A stretch of DNA of 64,000 bases from Achatina immaculata (GCA_009760885.1 CM019719.1:23954084-24018083), one strand, 5' to 3'; positions 31,318 through 43,520 are shown, counted from the first letter of the stretch. Notes: generated by a model from the sequence alone, not told the origin. A program made the numbers and translations.

Positions 31318-34300
31318 ACTCTTCTTCTTCTTCTTCTTCATTCGCATTGTCTGTCTATATCTGCAGTCCTGTCTCTTGGATAAATTTCACTGTTTTTTGT
31401 AACTCATGTATGGAACCGTAGAGCTTATCTTCTTTAGTGGTTTCACTGGGCCAGTAATTATTTATCAGTGTCTCGTAGTTGATGGAGTTCTGGAGGATAT
31501 GTTCCACAGTTTGGGGCACCTGGACACATGTACATAGATTAGTAGTACCAACCTTAAACTTTGTATACATATGACTTCGGAGTCGGCTGTGTCCTTTTCG
31601 GAGACGGAAGATGGTGATAGTCATCATGTGGTGGTGTTTGTGGCTTCCTGTAGGTTTTTATCATGCTTTTCTTCTGATTATAGGTGATTGGTATGTCTGG
31701 TTGCTCCATTTCAGTGCCCTCTTTAGCCAGATGGTCAGCTTTCTCATTGCCTGGTATCCCACAGTGAGAGGGAATCCATTGCAAAGTGACTCCATGTTGT
31801 AAGCCAATTTTTGACAAGGCATCCTTAAGGTCTGGTAGTTTGTTGCTCTGAAGAGCTTCCAGTACTGATCTTGCATCTGTGAGAATTACTACAGGACATG
31901 TATCAATTCTGGAGTCTGATAGTTTTTCAACTGCAGCAATAATTGCCCTAACTTCTGCATCAAAGTTGTTGCAGTATTTTCCAGTGGGTATGGAAATCTT
32001 GTCAGTGGTGTTGTTTGGATATTCAATATATGCTCCTGCCCCTCCATTCTTTATGGCATTATGTGCAGATCCATCTGTATACACACGTATCCAGGTGTCA
32101 CATGGATATTTGTCATCTAGAACACTAAGTGTGGCTGTTGATCTTACAAGACTGCTCTGCATCTCACCATTCTGCTCACCTTTCACTTCAGTCTGAATAG
32201 TTATTTGTGTATAATCTGCTTCTTTCCATGGTGTATGCTCTGGTACAGATGATAATGGAGCGACTACAGTTGGAAGGTCAGGTATCAGCTTACGCATACG
32301 CTTGGCCTGATGAATGAAGCTGCTTCTTTTAAGCCGTCCTAATGCCAAGTTATTGAATCTCTCCTTCAGGGGATGGCTTACAGAGCTAAGGAACTTTTCT
32401 CCCATGGTCATGACCTTTGTGTCTCTACGTTCCTTTAGCGGTTGAACACCAACTATTTTCTGCATTTCTACTATTGGTGTGGACCTCATGGCACCTGTGA
32501 TAATCCGTAGTGACTGATTTTGAACCTTGTCTAGATTATGCAGCGTAGTGTTTGATGCTGTGCACCAAGATGTTGAACCATATTCTAAATGTGGTAGAAT
32601 ACTTTGCTGATATACATTCTTGAGGATTTTTTCACTAGCTCCCCATGTGGTTCCACTCAATTTTCTTAATATGGCTAGTTTTCTTCTGGCTTTTGCTTCT
32701 GCACTGTTGATGTGTTGCTTCCACGTCAGTTTTGAGTCAAGAGTCACTCCTAAGTAAGTGGGTTGGTTGTCCATCCTTAAGGGTATTTCATTTACAAAGA
32801 TCTTACCTGCTTTCTGTTTAGATGAGAGGGTGAATAGAGTGGTACTTGATTTCTCTGTGTTGATACTTACACACCATTTGTTTGTCCATGATGTCAAGAT
32901 GTCTGCTGCTCTTTGGAGTCTCTGTGTAGCAACTGTCGCATATTCATCTGTACACCACATGACCAGATCATCTGCATACAGTGCCGCTTTGATTCCATAG
33001 GGAAGTTCCTTGACCAGGTCATTAATGAATACAAGGAATAGTGTAGGCGAAAGGACTCCTCCTTGTGGTACACCGTGTCGCAGAAGTACTTTTTGGCTTT
33101 TGTGTCCATCCATTACTACTCTAGTTCTTCTATTGTGTAAATAGGACTTTATCCAGTTGTACAGTCTTCCATTCATATTGCAGTTTCTTAGTTTCCACAG
33201 CAGACCTTTTTTCCATACTTTATCAAAGGCTTTCTTCAGGTCTATCCACGCTGCTAGTACAAGGTTTTTCTCTTGGAATGCATCCTCAATCTCTTGAGAG
33301 AGATAGGTCACTTGATCTTCCAAGACTGCTCTGCATCTCACCATTCTGCTCACCTTTCACTTCAGTCTGAATAGTTATTTGTGTATAATCTGCTTCTTTC
33401 CATGGTGTATGCTCTGGTACAGATGATAATGGAGCGACTACAGTTGGAAGGTCAGGTATCAGCTTACGCATACGCTTGGCCTGATGAATGAAGCTGCTTC
33501 TTTTAAGCCGTCCTAATGCCAAGTTATTGAATCTCTCCTTCAGGGGATGGCTTACAGAGCTAAGGAACTTTTCTCCCATGGTCATGACCTTTGTGTCTCT
33601 ACGTTCCTTTAGCGGTTGAACACCAACTATTTTCTGCATTTCTACTATTGGTGTGGACCTCATGGCACCTGTGATAATCCGTAGTGACTGATTTTGAACC
33701 TTGTCTAGATTATGCAGCGTAGTGTTTGATGCTGTGCACCAAGATGTTGAACCATATTCTAAATGTGGTAGAATACTTTGCTGATATACATTCTTGAGGA
33801 TTTTTTCACTAGCTCCCCATGTGGTTCCACTCAATTTTCTTAATATGGCTAGTTTTCTTCTGGCTTTTGCTTCTGCACTGTTGATGTGTTGCTTCCACGT
33901 CAGTTTTGAGTCAAGAGTCACTCCTAAGTAAGTGGGTTGGTTGTCCATCCTTAAGGGTATTTCATTTACAAAGATCTTACCTGCTTTCTGTTTAGATGAG
34001 AGGGTGAATAGAGTGGTACTTGATTTCTCTGTGTTGATACTTACACACCATTTGTTTGTCCATGATGTCAAGATGTCTGCTGCTCTTTGGAGTCTCTGTG
34101 TAGCAACTGTCGCATATTCATCTGTACACCACATGACCAGATCATCTGCATACAGTGCCGCTTTGATTCCATAGGGAAGTTCCTTGACCAGGTCATTAAT
34201 GAATACAAGGAATAGTGTAGGCGAAAGGACTCCTCCTTGTGGTACACCGTGTCGCAGAAGTACTTTTTGGCTTTTGTGTCCATCCATTACTACTCTAGTT

Positions 34301-34585
34301 CTTCTATTGTGTAAATAGGACTTTATCCAGTTGTACAGTCTTCCATTCATATTGCAGTTTCTTAGTTTCCACAGCAGACCTTTTTTCCATACTTTATCAA
34401 AGGCTTTCTTCAGGTCTATCCACGCTGCTAGTACAAGGTTTTTCTCTTGGAATGCATCCTCAATCTCTTGAGAGAGATAGGTCACTTGATCTTCCGTACT
34501 GTAGTACTGCCTAAATCCTGCTTGTTGTGGAATGAGAAGGTTTTCACTTTCTAGGTACCATTTTAGCCTCGCTGACACTAGACAA
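31318..34585 (-). mobile_element. I/Nimb-like non-LTR retrotransposon: RT and RNase H, 5'-truncated, with 1174-bp internal duplication
   Basis: Reads leftward. Reverse transcriptase: ESENLLIPQQAGFRQYYSTE, AAWIDLKKAFDKVWKKGLLW, HGVPQGGVLSPTLFLVFIND and catalytic YADDLVMW; then VYQQSILPHLEYGSTSW. RNase H: YTDGSAHNAIKNGGAGAYIE, DAEVRAII, LTDARSVLEAL, WIPSHCGIPGNEKADHLAKE, with the D-E-D-D catalytic residues all present. A C-terminal HMYTKFKVGTTNLCTC segment follows after a frameshift near 31615, where 26 bp are missing relative to the copy at 48697. The 3' end is (GAA)n (31319-31339 reversed). RT plus RNase H fits the I group, such as Nimb elements of snails. The 5' half (endonuclease) is absent, and 32146-34493 is a head-to-tail duplication, so it is not functional as it stands. 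Confidence 0.88.
32146..34493. repeat. 1174-bp head-to-tail tandem duplication inside the Nimb-like element
   Basis: 32146-33319 and 33320-34493 look identical wherever I compared them. TTGATCTT occurs at the left edge (32138), junction (33312) and right edge (34486), suggesting recombination at microhomology or an assembly error. Confidence 0.88.
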
Positions 34586-35565
34586 AACACATCCCAAGCA
34601 TTTTTCTCGTTATCCTGCAGCAGGTTGCCAAACTTCTCATCTTTACTATCCTGCAGCAGGTTGTCAAACTTCTCATCTTTAATACTCTGCAGCAGGTTGT
34701 CAAACTTCTCATCTTTACTAACCTGCAGCAGGTTGTCAAACTTCTCATCTTTACTATCCTGCAGCAGGTTGTCAGATTTCTCATCTTTACTACCCTGCAT
34801 TAGTTTGTCAAACTTCTCATCTTTACTACCCTGCAAAAGGTTGTCAAACTTCTCATCTTTACTACCCTGCAGCAGGTTGCCAAACTTCTCATCTTTATTA
34901 CTCTGCAGCAGGTTGTCAAACTTCTCATCTTTACTACCCTGCATCAGGTTGTCAGACTTCTCATTTTTACTACCCTGCAGCAGGTTGTCAAACTTCTCAT
35001 CTTTACTACTCTGCAGCAGGTTCTCAAACTTCTCATCTTTACTACTCTGCAGCAGGTTGTCAGACCTCTCATCTTTACTACTCTGCAGCAGGTTGTCAGA
35101 CCTCTCATCTTTACTACTCTGCAGCAGGTTGTCAGACCTCTCATCTTTATTACTCTGCAGCAGGTTGTCAGACCTCTCATCTTTACTACTCTGCAGCAGG
35201 TTATCAGACCTCTCATCTTTACTACTCTGAAACAGGTTGTCAGACCTCTCATCTTTACTACTCTGCAGCAGGTTATCAGACCTCTCATCTTTACTACTCT
35301 GAAACAGGTTATCAGACCTCTCATCTTTACTACTCTGCAGCAGGTTATCAGACCTCTCATCTTTACTACTCTGAAACAGGTTGTCAGACCTCTCATCTTT
35401 ACTACTCTGCAGCAGGTTATCAGACCTCTCATCTTTACTACTCTGCAGCAGGTTGTCAGACTTTTCATCTTTCAAGATATGTTGGATCTGAGAGCCAATA
35501 AAACCTCCCTCTTTGATGTTTGCTTCACTGAGTCGAGGGAATTTGTCTACTAGATACTTGAACAC
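33286..35565 (-). CDS. 759-codon chimeric open frame: pseudogene piece, 12-residue repeats, reverse transcriptase
   Basis: Continuous frame. Residues 1-33 (MFKYLVDKFPRLSEANIKEG, FIGSQIQHI) belong to the multicopy family described at 35471. About 24 repeats of SKDERSDNLLQS or SKDEKFDNLLQG follow, then NEKNAWDVF of the same family, and at once CLVSARLKWYLESENLL of the Nimb-like reverse transcriptase through YADDLVMW to the duplication junction, where it stops. It is a fusion made by retrotransposon insertion, and I infer no host function. Whether it is expressed is unknown. Confidence 0.6.
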   Translation of the reverse strand: MFKYLVDKFPRLSEANIKEGGFIGSQIQHILKDEKSDNLLQSSKDERSDNLLQSSKDERSDNLFQSSKDERSDNLLQSSKDERSDNLFQSSKDERSDNLLQSSKDERSDNLFQSSKDERSDNLLQSSKDERSDNLLQSNKDERSDNLLQSSKDERSDNLLQSSKDERSDNLLQSSKDEKFENLLQSSKDEKFDNLLQGSKNEKSDNLMQGSKDEKFDNLLQSNKDEKFGNLLQGSKDEKFDNLLQGSKDEKFDKLMQGSKDEKSDNLLQDSKDEKFDNLLQVSKDEKFDNLLQSIKDEKFDNLLQDSKDEKFGNLLQDNEKNAWDVFCLVSARLKWYLESENLLIPQQAGFRQYYSTEDQVTYLSQEIEDAFQEKNLVLAAWIDLKKAFDKVWKKGLLWKLRNCNMNGRLYNWIKSYLHNRRTRVVMDGHKSQKVLLRHGVPQGGVLSPTLFLVFINDLVKELPYGIKAALYADDLVMWCTDEYATVATQRLQRAADILTSWTNKWCVSINTEKSSTTLFTLSSKQKAGKIFVNEIPLRMDNQPTYLGVTLDSKLTWKQHINSAEAKARRKLAILRKLSGTTWGASEKILKNVYQQSILPHLEYGSTSWCTASNTTLHNLDKVQNQSLRIITGAMRSTPIVEMQKIVGVQPLKERRDTKVMTMGEKFLSSVSHPLKERFNNLALGRLKRSSFIHQAKRMRKLIPDLPTVVAPLSSVPEHTPWKEADYTQITIQTEVKGEQNGEMQSSLGRSSDLSLSRD
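34586..35470 (-). repeat. 36-bp minisatellite array A1 (higher-order repeat copy 1)
   Basis: About 24 units reading CTGCAGCAGGTTGTCAGACC plus TCTCATCTTTACTACT on the + strand, i.e. 12 codons on the minus strand. Left units encode the DEKFDNLLQ form, right units DERSDNLLQ. The array lies inside the coding frame of the chimeric reading frame. Confidence 0.95.
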
Positions 35566-36324
35566 TGGCTTAGATGGCTTTTAGTCCATGGCTTTTACAA
35601 AATTCTTCATCAGACAAAGTTTTATGTGCAGGGGTGGTAGTATGATTTGGTGTGTCTCTATCAGTGTTTGGTGCTGCATATTTTTTTCTTCAAGTTTCGT
35701 AGACTTCCTTCTTTCTTTACATCTACCAATGACATTGCTCCGTTGTCCCATTCATAAAATAAAAACCACTGCATTACTTTGTATATCCCAACTGCAGACC
35801 CATCAACACGGCCACTGTCTTCAAGTAACTGTAGACATACCAGCCATACTTGAGGTACTGAAGACAGTCTAACAGCTATGTAAGTCTGTGATAAGTTTCT
35901 TTCACGCAGACAACTTGTCTCGCTGGAATGGAGGAAAGACGTTTTCCATTCTGCAGCAACTCTGTCTTGACACTTAATTTGGACGAGTCTATAAAAGGTT
36001 GCCATTTTTGTGGGTCGTGTTTTAACTCCATTCGCAATCAATCAAGCCATTTACATCACAGATCATTTTCTTTCCAGAAATAATTCTCAAACTTCTCATG
36101 ACGGGTGCGAAATAAACTCTGAAATTTCCCTTAAGAAAATTGTCTTGTTGAAGCCATCTAACAAAATAGCATTGCCAGTTGATAGCTATGAAAACAATGC
36201 AGACTGTCTCCTAAACAAGAGCCAATGGCAAATTTCATTGTCATTTTTGTGTTCAGCACAACAGAATTAATAAAGACTGGCTAGTTTTACTTCACGGACA
36301 AACTGTATGTTGCCCGGTGTAATA
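35471..36324 (-). pseudogene. Unique segment U1: pseudogene of a widespread multicopy protein family
   Basis: Minus-strand pieces in order: HDPQKWQPFIDSSKLSVKTE (about 36020), VCVKETYHRL, a stop, YLKTVAVLMGLQLGYTK, a gap, then LPPLHIKLCLMKNFVKAMD (about 35640), a stop, KYLVDKFPRLSEANIKEG. I recall this arrangement (FIDSS, HSVHMKETY-like, LPPLHIKLGLMKNFVKAM, SEAKIKEGIFVGPQI) from uncharacterised proteins found in many copies in arthropods, Hydra and molluscs; their role is unknown and they are probably mobile-element derived. At least three in-frame stops make this copy dead. The rest of the segment to 36324 is non-coding. Confidence 0.7.
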
Positions 36325-37660
36325 GATGGGGCAGACAGAGACGAACAAGTAGCAGCTAAAGCAAGTAGTAAGATGAGGCAGACAGAAACAAGTAGCAACT
36401 AAAGCAAGTAGTAAGATGAGGCAGACAGAAACAAGTAGCAACTAAAGCAAGTAGTAAGATGAGGCAGACAGAAACAAGTAGCAACTAAAGCAAGTAGTAA
36501 GATGAGGCAGACAGAAACAAGTAGCAACTAAAGCAAGGAGTAAGATGAGGCAGACAGAAACGAACAAGTAGCAGCTAAAGCAAAGAATAAGATGGGGCAG
36601 ACAGAAATGAGTAGCAACTAAAGCAAAGAGTAAGATGGGACAGACAGAAACGAACAAGTAGCAACTAAAGCAAAGAGTAAGATGGGACAGACAGAAACGA
36701 ACAAGTAGCAACTAAAACAAAGAGTAAGATGGGACAGACAGAAACGAACAAGTAGCAACTAAAGCAAGGAGTAAGATGGGACAGACAGAAACGAACAAGT
36801 AGCAACTAAAGCAAAGAGTAAGATGGGGCAGACAGAAACGAACAAGTAGCAACTAAAGCAAAGAGTAAGATGGGCAGACAGAAACGAACAAGTAGCAACT
36901 AAAGCAAAGAGTAAGATGGGACAGACAGAAACGAACAAGTAGCAACTAAAGCAAGGAGTAAGATGGGACAGACAGAAACGAACAAGTAGCAACTAAAGCA
37001 AGTAGTAAGATGGGCAGACAGAAACGAACAAGTAGCAACTAAAGCAAAGAGTAAGATGGGACAGACAGAAACAAGTAGCAACTAAAGCAAAGAGTAAGAT
37101 GGGGCAGACAGAAACGAACAAGTAGCAACTAAAGCAAAGAGTAAGATGGGGCAGACAGAAACGAACAAGTAGCAACTAAAGCAAAGAGTAAGATGGGGCA
37201 GACAGAAATGAGTAGCGACTAAAGCAAAGAGTAAGATGGGACAGACAGAAACAAGTAGCAACTAAAGCAAAGAGTAAGATGGGACAGACAGAAACGAACA
37301 AGTAGCAACTAAAGCAAAGAGTAAGATGGGGCAGACAGAAACAAGTAGCAACTAAAGCAAAGAGTAAGATGAGGCAGACAGAAACGAACAAGTAGCAACT
37401 AAAGCAAAGAGTAAGATGGGACAGACAGAAACGAACAAGTAGCAACTAAAGCAAGGAGTAAGATGGGGCAGACAGAAATGAGTAGCAACTAAAGCAAAGA
37501 GTAAGATGGGACAGACAGAAACGAACAAGTAGCAACTAAAGCAAAGAGTAAGATGGGACAGACAGAAACGAACAAGTAGCAACTAAAACAAGGAGTAAGA
37601 TGGGACAGACAGAAACGAACAAGTAGCAACTAAAGCAAGGAGTAAGATGGGACAGACAGA
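36325..37660. repeat. 47-bp minisatellite array B1
   Basis: About 30 units of GTAAGATGGGGCAGACAGAA plus ACGAACAAGTAGCAACTAAAG and CAAAGA; shorter 40-41 bp units lack ACGAAC. Hydrophobic minus-strand frames (LLVRFCLSHLTLCFSCYLFV type) are by-products. Confidence 0.95.
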
Positions 37661-38131
37661 TCTTTACTACTCTGCAGCAGGTTCTCAAACTTCTCATCTT
37701 TACTACTCTGCAGCAGGTTGTCAGACCTCTCATCTTTACTACTCTGCAGCAGGTTGTCAGACCTCTCATCTTTACTACTCTGCAGCAGGTTGTCAGACCT
37801 CTCATCTTTATTACTCTGCAGCAGGTTGTCAGACCTCTCATCTTTACTACTCTGCAGCAGGTTATCAGACCTCTCATCTTTACTACTCTGAAACAGGTTG
37901 TCAGACCTCTCATCTTTACTACTCTGCAGCAGGTTATCAGACCTCTCATCTTTACTACTCTGAAACAGGTTATCAGACCTCTCATCTTTACTACTCTGCA
38001 GCAGGTTATCAGACCTCTCATCTTTACTACTCTGAAACAGGTTGTCAGACCTCTCATCTTTACTACTCTGCAGCAGGTTATCAGACCTCTCATCTTTACT
38101 ACTCTGCAGCAGGTTGTCAGACTTTTCATCT
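37661..38131 (-). repeat. 36-bp minisatellite array A2
   Basis: About 13 units, all of the DERSDNLLQ/LFQ type, matching the right part of A1 unit by unit. The left edge cuts in mid-unit straight from the 47-bp array. Confidence 0.93.
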
Positions 38132-38985
38132 TTCAAGATATGTTGGATCTGAGAGCCAATAAAACCTCCCTCTTTGATGTTTGCTTCACTGAGTCGAGGG
38201 AATTTGTCTACTAGATACTTGAACACTGGCTTAGATGGCTTTTAGTCCATGGCTTTTACAAAATTCTTCATCAGACAAAGTTTTATGTGCAGGGGTGGTA
38301 GTATGATTTGGTGTGTCTCTATCAGTGTTTGGTGCTGCATATTTTTTTCTTCAAGTTTCGTAGACTTCCTTCTTTCTTTACATCTACCAATGACATTGCT
38401 CCGTTGTCCCATTCATAAAATAAAAACCACTGCATTACTTTGTATATCCCAACTGCAGACCCATCAACACGGCCACTGTCTTCAAGTAACTGTAGACATA
38501 CCAGCCATACTTGAGGTACTGAAGACAGTCTAACAGCTATGTAAGTCTGTGATAAGTTTCTTTCACGCAGACAACTTGTCTCGCTGGAATGGAGGAAAGA
38601 CGTTTTCCATTCTGCAGCAACTCTGTCTTGACACTTAATTTGGACGAGTCTATAAAAGGTTGCCATTTTTGTGGGTCGTGTTTTAACTCCATTCGCAATC
38701 AATCAAGCCATTTACATCACAGATCATTTTCTTTCCAGAAATAATTCTCAAACTTCTCATGACGGGTGCGAAATAAACTCTGAAATTTCCCTTAAGAAAA
38801 TTGTCTTGTTGAAGCCATCTAACAAAATAGCATTGCCAGTTGATAGCTATGAAAACAATGCAGACTGTCTCCTAAACAAGAGCCAATGGCAAATTTCATT
38901 GTCATTTTTGTGTTCAGCACAACAGAATTAATAAAGACTGGCTAGTTTTACTTCACGGACAAACTGTATGTTGCCCGGTGTAATA
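38132..38985 (-). pseudogene. Unique segment U2, copy of U1
   Basis: Appears identical to 35471-36324 at the places compared, including the stops. Same dead pseudogene. Confidence 0.72.
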
Positions 38986-39871
38986 GATGGGGCAGACAGA
39001 GACGAACAAGTAGCAGCTAAAGCAAGTAGTAAGATGAGGCAGACAGAAACGAACAAGTAGCAACTAAAGCAAGTAGTAAGATGAGGCAGACAGAAACAAG
39101 TAGCAACTAAAGCAAGTAGTAAGATGAGGCAGACAGAAACAAGTAGCAACTAAGCAAAGAGTAAGATGAGGCAGACAGAAACAAGTAGCAACTAAAGCAA
39201 GGAGTAAGATGAGGCAGACAGAAACGAACAAGTAGCAGCTAAAGCAAAGAATAAGATGGGGCAGACAGAAATGAGTAGCAACTAAAGCAAAGAGTAAGAT
39301 GGACAGACAGAAACGAACAAGTAGCAACTAAAGCAAAGAGTAAGATGGGACAGACAGAAACGAACAAGTAGCAACTAAAACAAAGAGTAAGATGGGACAG
39401 ACAGAAACGAACAAGTAGCAACTAAAGCAAAGAGTAAGATGGGACAGACAGAAACGAACAAGTAGCAACTAAAGCAAAGAGTAAGATGGGGCAGACAGAA
39501 ACGAACAAGTAGCAACTAAAGCAAAGAGTAAGATGGGGCAGACAGAAACGAACAAGTAGCAACTAAAGCAAAGAGTAAGATGGGACAGACAGAAACGAAC
39601 AAGTAGCAACTAAAGCAAGGAGTAAGATGGGACAGACAGAAACGAACAAGTAGCAACTAAAGCAAGTAGTAAGATGGGCAGACAGAAACGAACAAGTAGC
39701 AACTAAAGCAAAGAGTAAGATGGGCAGACAGAAACAAGTAGCAACTAAAGCAAAGACTAAGATGGGACAGACAGAAACGAACAAGTAGCAACTAAAGCAA
39801 AGAGTAAGATGGGGCAGACAGAAACGAACAAGTAGCAACTAAAGCAAAGAGTAAGATGGGGCAGACAGAAA
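38986..39871. repeat. 47-bp minisatellite array B2
   Basis: About 20 units, same family as B1, with internal one-base deletions. Confidence 0.93.
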
Positions 39872-40327
39872 TGCAGGTTCTCAAACTTCTCATCTTTACT
39901 ACTCTGCAGCAGGTTGTCAGACCTCTCATCTTTACTACTCTGCAGCAGGTTGTCAGACCTCTCATCTTTACTACTCTGCAGCAGGTTGTCAGACCTCTCA
40001 TCTTTATTACTCTGCAGCAGGTTGTCAGACCTCTCATCTTTACTACTCTGCAGCAGGTTATCAGACCTCTCATCTTTACTACTCTGAAACAGGTTGTCAG
40101 ACCTCTCATCTTTACTACTCTGCAGCAGGTTATCAGACCTCTCATCTTTACTACTCTGAAACAGGTTATCAGACCTCTCATCTTTACTACTCTGCAGCAG
40201 GTTATCAGACCTCTCATCTTTACTACTCTGAAACAGGTTGTCAGACCTCTCATCTTTACTACTCTGCAGCAGGTTATCAGACCTCTCATCTTTACTACTC
40301 TGCAGCAGGTTGTCAGACTTTTCATCT
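39872..40327 (-). repeat. 36-bp minisatellite array A3
   Basis: About 12.5 units in the same order as the right part of A1. Joined to B2 at a different point of both units than the A2 junction. Confidence 0.93.
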
Positions 40328-41181
40328 TTCAAGATATGTTGGATCTGAGAGCCAATAAAACCTCCCTCTTTGATGTTTGCTTCACTGAGTCGAGGGAATT
40401 TGTCTACTAGATACTTGAACACTGGCTTAGATGGCTTTTAGTCCATGGCTTTTACAAAATTCTTCATCAGACAAAGTTTTATGTGCAGGGGTGGTAGTAT
40501 GATTTGGTGTGTCTCTATCAGTGTTTGGTGCTGCATATTTTTTTCTTCAAGTTTCGTAGACTTCCTTCTTTCTTTACATCTACCAATGACATTGCTCCGT
40601 TGTCCCATTCATAAAATAAAAACCACTGCATTACTTTGTATATCCCAACTGCAGACCCATCAACACGGCCACTGTCTTCAAGTAACTGTAGACATACCAG
40701 CCATACTTGAGGTACTGAAGACAGTCTAACAGCTATGTAAGTCTGTGATAAGTTTCTTTCACGCAGACAACTTGTCTCGCTGGAATGGAGGAAAGACGTT
40801 TTCCATTCTGCAGCAACTCTGTCTTGACACTTAATTTGGACGAGTCTATAAAAGGTTGCCATTTTTGTGGGTCGTGTTTTAACTCCATTCGCAATCAATC
40901 AAGCCATTTACATCACAGATCATTTTCTTTCCAGAAATAATTCTCAAACTTCTCATGACGGGTGCGAAATAAACTCTGAAATTTCCCTTAAGAAAATTGT
41001 CTTGTTGAAGCCATCTAACAAAATAGCATTGCCAGTTGATAGCTATGAAAACAATGCAGACTGTCTCCTAAACAAGAGCCAATGGCAAATTTCATTGTCA
41101 TTTTTGTGTTCAGCACAACAGAATTAATAAAGACTGGCTAGTTTTACTTCACGGACAAACTGTATGTTGCCCGGTGTAATA
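40328..41181 (-). pseudogene. Unique segment U3, copy of U1
   Basis: Appears identical to U1 and U2. Confidence 0.72.
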
Positions 41182-41820
41182 GATGGGGCAGACAGAGACG
41201 AACAAGTAGCAGCTAAAGCAAGTAGTAAGATGAGGCAGACAGAAACAAGTAGCAACTAAAGCAAGTAGTAAGATGAGGCAGACAGAAACAAGTAGCAACT
41301 AAAGCAAGTAGTAAGATGAGGCAGACAGAAACAAGTAGCAACTAAAGCAAGTAGTAAGATGAGGCAGACAGAAACAAGTAGCAACTAAAGCAAGGAGTAA
41401 GATGAGGCAGACAGAAACGAACAAGTAGCAGCTAAAGCAAAGAATAAGATGGGGCAGACAGAAATGAGTAGCAACTAAAGCAAGAGTAAGATGGGACAGA
41501 CAGAACGAACAAGTAGCAACTAAAGCAAAGAGTAAGATGGGACAGACAGAAACGAACAAGTAGCTACTAAAGCAAAGAGTAAGATGGGACAGACAGAAAC
41601 GAACAAGTAGCAACTAAAGCAAGGAGTAAGATGGGACAGACAGAAACGAACAAGTAGCAACTAAAGCAAAGAGTAAGATGGGGCAGACAGAAACGAACAA
41701 GTAGCAACTAAAGCAAAGAGTAATATGGGACAGACAGAAACGAACAAGTAGCAACTAAAGCAAAGAGTAAGATGGGACAGACAGAAACGAACAAGTAGCA
41801 ACTAAAGCAAGGAGTAAGAT
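41182..41820. repeat. 47-bp minisatellite array B3
   Basis: About 14 units, the shortest of the four B arrays. Confidence 0.93.
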
Positions 41821-42663
41821 TGTCAAACTTCTCATCTTTACTACCCTGCAACAGGTTGTCAAACTTCTCATCTTTACTACCCTGCAACAGGTTGTCAAAC
41901 TTCTCATCTTTACTACCCTGCAGCAGGTTGTCAAACTTCTCATCTTTACTACCCTGCAGCAGGTTGTCAAACTTCTCATCTTTACTACCCTGCAACAGGT
42001 TGTCAAACTTCTCATCTTTACTACTCTGCAGCAGGTTGTCAGACCTCTCATCTTTACTCCTGCAGCAGGTTGCCAAACTTCTCATCTTTATTACTCTGCA
42101 GCAGGTTGTCAAACTTCTCATCTTTACTACCCTGCATCAGGTTGTCAAACTTCTCATCTTTACTACCCTGCAGCAGGTTGTCAAACTTCTCATCTTTACT
42201 ACTCTGCAGCAGGTTCTCAAACTTCTCATCTTTACTACTCTGCAGCAGGTTGTCAGACCTCTCATCTTTACTACTCTGCAGCAGGTTGTCAGACCTCTCA
42301 TCTTTACTACTCTGCAGCAGGTTGTCAGACCTCTCATCTTTATTACTCTGCAGCAGGTTGTCAGACCTCTCATCTTTACTACTCTGCAGCAGGTTATCAG
42401 ACCTCTCATCTTTACTACTCTGAAACAGGTTGTCAGACCTCTCATCTTTACTACTCTGCAGCAGGTTATCAGACCTCTCATCTTTACTACTCTGAAACAG
42501 GTTGTCAGACCTCTCATCTTTACTACTCTGCAGCAGGTTATCAGACCTCTCATCTTTACTACTCTGAAACAGGTTGTCAGACCTCTCATCTTTACTACTC
42601 TGCAGCAGGTTATCAGACCTCTCATCTTTACTACTCTGCAGCAGGTTGTCAGACTTTTCATCT
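41821..42663 (-). repeat. 36-bp minisatellite array A4
   Basis: About 23 units. It includes DEKFDNLLQG units like the left part of A1, in a different order, and one shortened unit near 42058. Minus-strand frame open for 234 codons from 42758. Confidence 0.93.
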
Positions 42664-43520
42664 TTCAAGATATGTTGGATCTGAGAGCCAATAAAACCTC
42701 CCTCTTTGATGTTTGCTTCACTGAGTCGAGGGAATTTGTCTACTAGATACTTGAACACTGGCTTAGATGGCTTTTAGTCCATGGCTTTTACAAAATTCTT
42801 CATCAGACAAAGTTTTATGTGCAGGGGTGGTAGTATGATTTGGTGTGTCTCTATCAGTGTTTGGTGCTGCATATTTTTTTCTTCAAGTTTCGTAGACTTC
42901 CTTCTTTCTTTACATCTACCAATGACATTGCTCCGTTGTCCCATTCATAAAATAAAAACCACTGCATTACTTTGTATATCCCAACTGCAGACCCATCAAC
43001 ACGGCCACTGTCTTCAAGTAACTGTAGACATACCAGCCATACTTGAGGTACTGAAGACAGTCTAACAGCTATGTAAGTCTGTGATAAGTTTCTTTCACGC
43101 AGACAACTTGTCTCGCTGGAATGGAGGAAAGACGTTTTCCATTCTGCAGCAACTCTGTCTTGACACTTAATTTGGACGAGTCTATAAAAGGTTGCCATTT
43201 TTGTGGGTCGTGTTTTAACTCCATTCGCAATCAATCAAGCCATTTACATCACAGATCATTTTCTTTCCAGAAATAATTCTCAAACTTCTCATGACGGGTG
43301 CGAAATAAACTCTGAAATTTCCCTTAAGAAAATTGTCTTGTTGAAGCCATCTAACAAATAGCATTGCCAGTTGATAGCTATGAAAACAATGCAGACTGTC
43401 TCCTAAACAAGAGCCAATGGCAAATTTCATTGTCATTTTTGTGTTCAGCACAACAGAATTAATAAAGACTGGCTAGTTTTACTTCACGGACAAACTGTAT
43501 GTTGCCCGGTGTAATAGATG
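42664..43520 (-). pseudogene. Unique segment U4, copy of U1
   Basis: As U1 but with a one-base deletion in an A-run near 43357. Confidence 0.72.

Noticed and set aside
34532..35230. Plus-strand frame of LSSLLLCSRLSD repeats
   Set aside because: Antisense shadow of the 36-bp repeat, whose minus-strand frame carries the homologous sequence.
35661..36041. 126-codon minus-strand frame repeated four times
   Set aside because: It lies one base out of the frame that shows family homology (FIDSSKLSVK, VCVKETYH), so it is a shadow of the pseudogene.
36442..37582. Hydrophobic minus-strand frames that look like membrane proteins
   Set aside because: They are the 47-bp minisatellite; the same peptides recur in all three frames and in all four B arrays.
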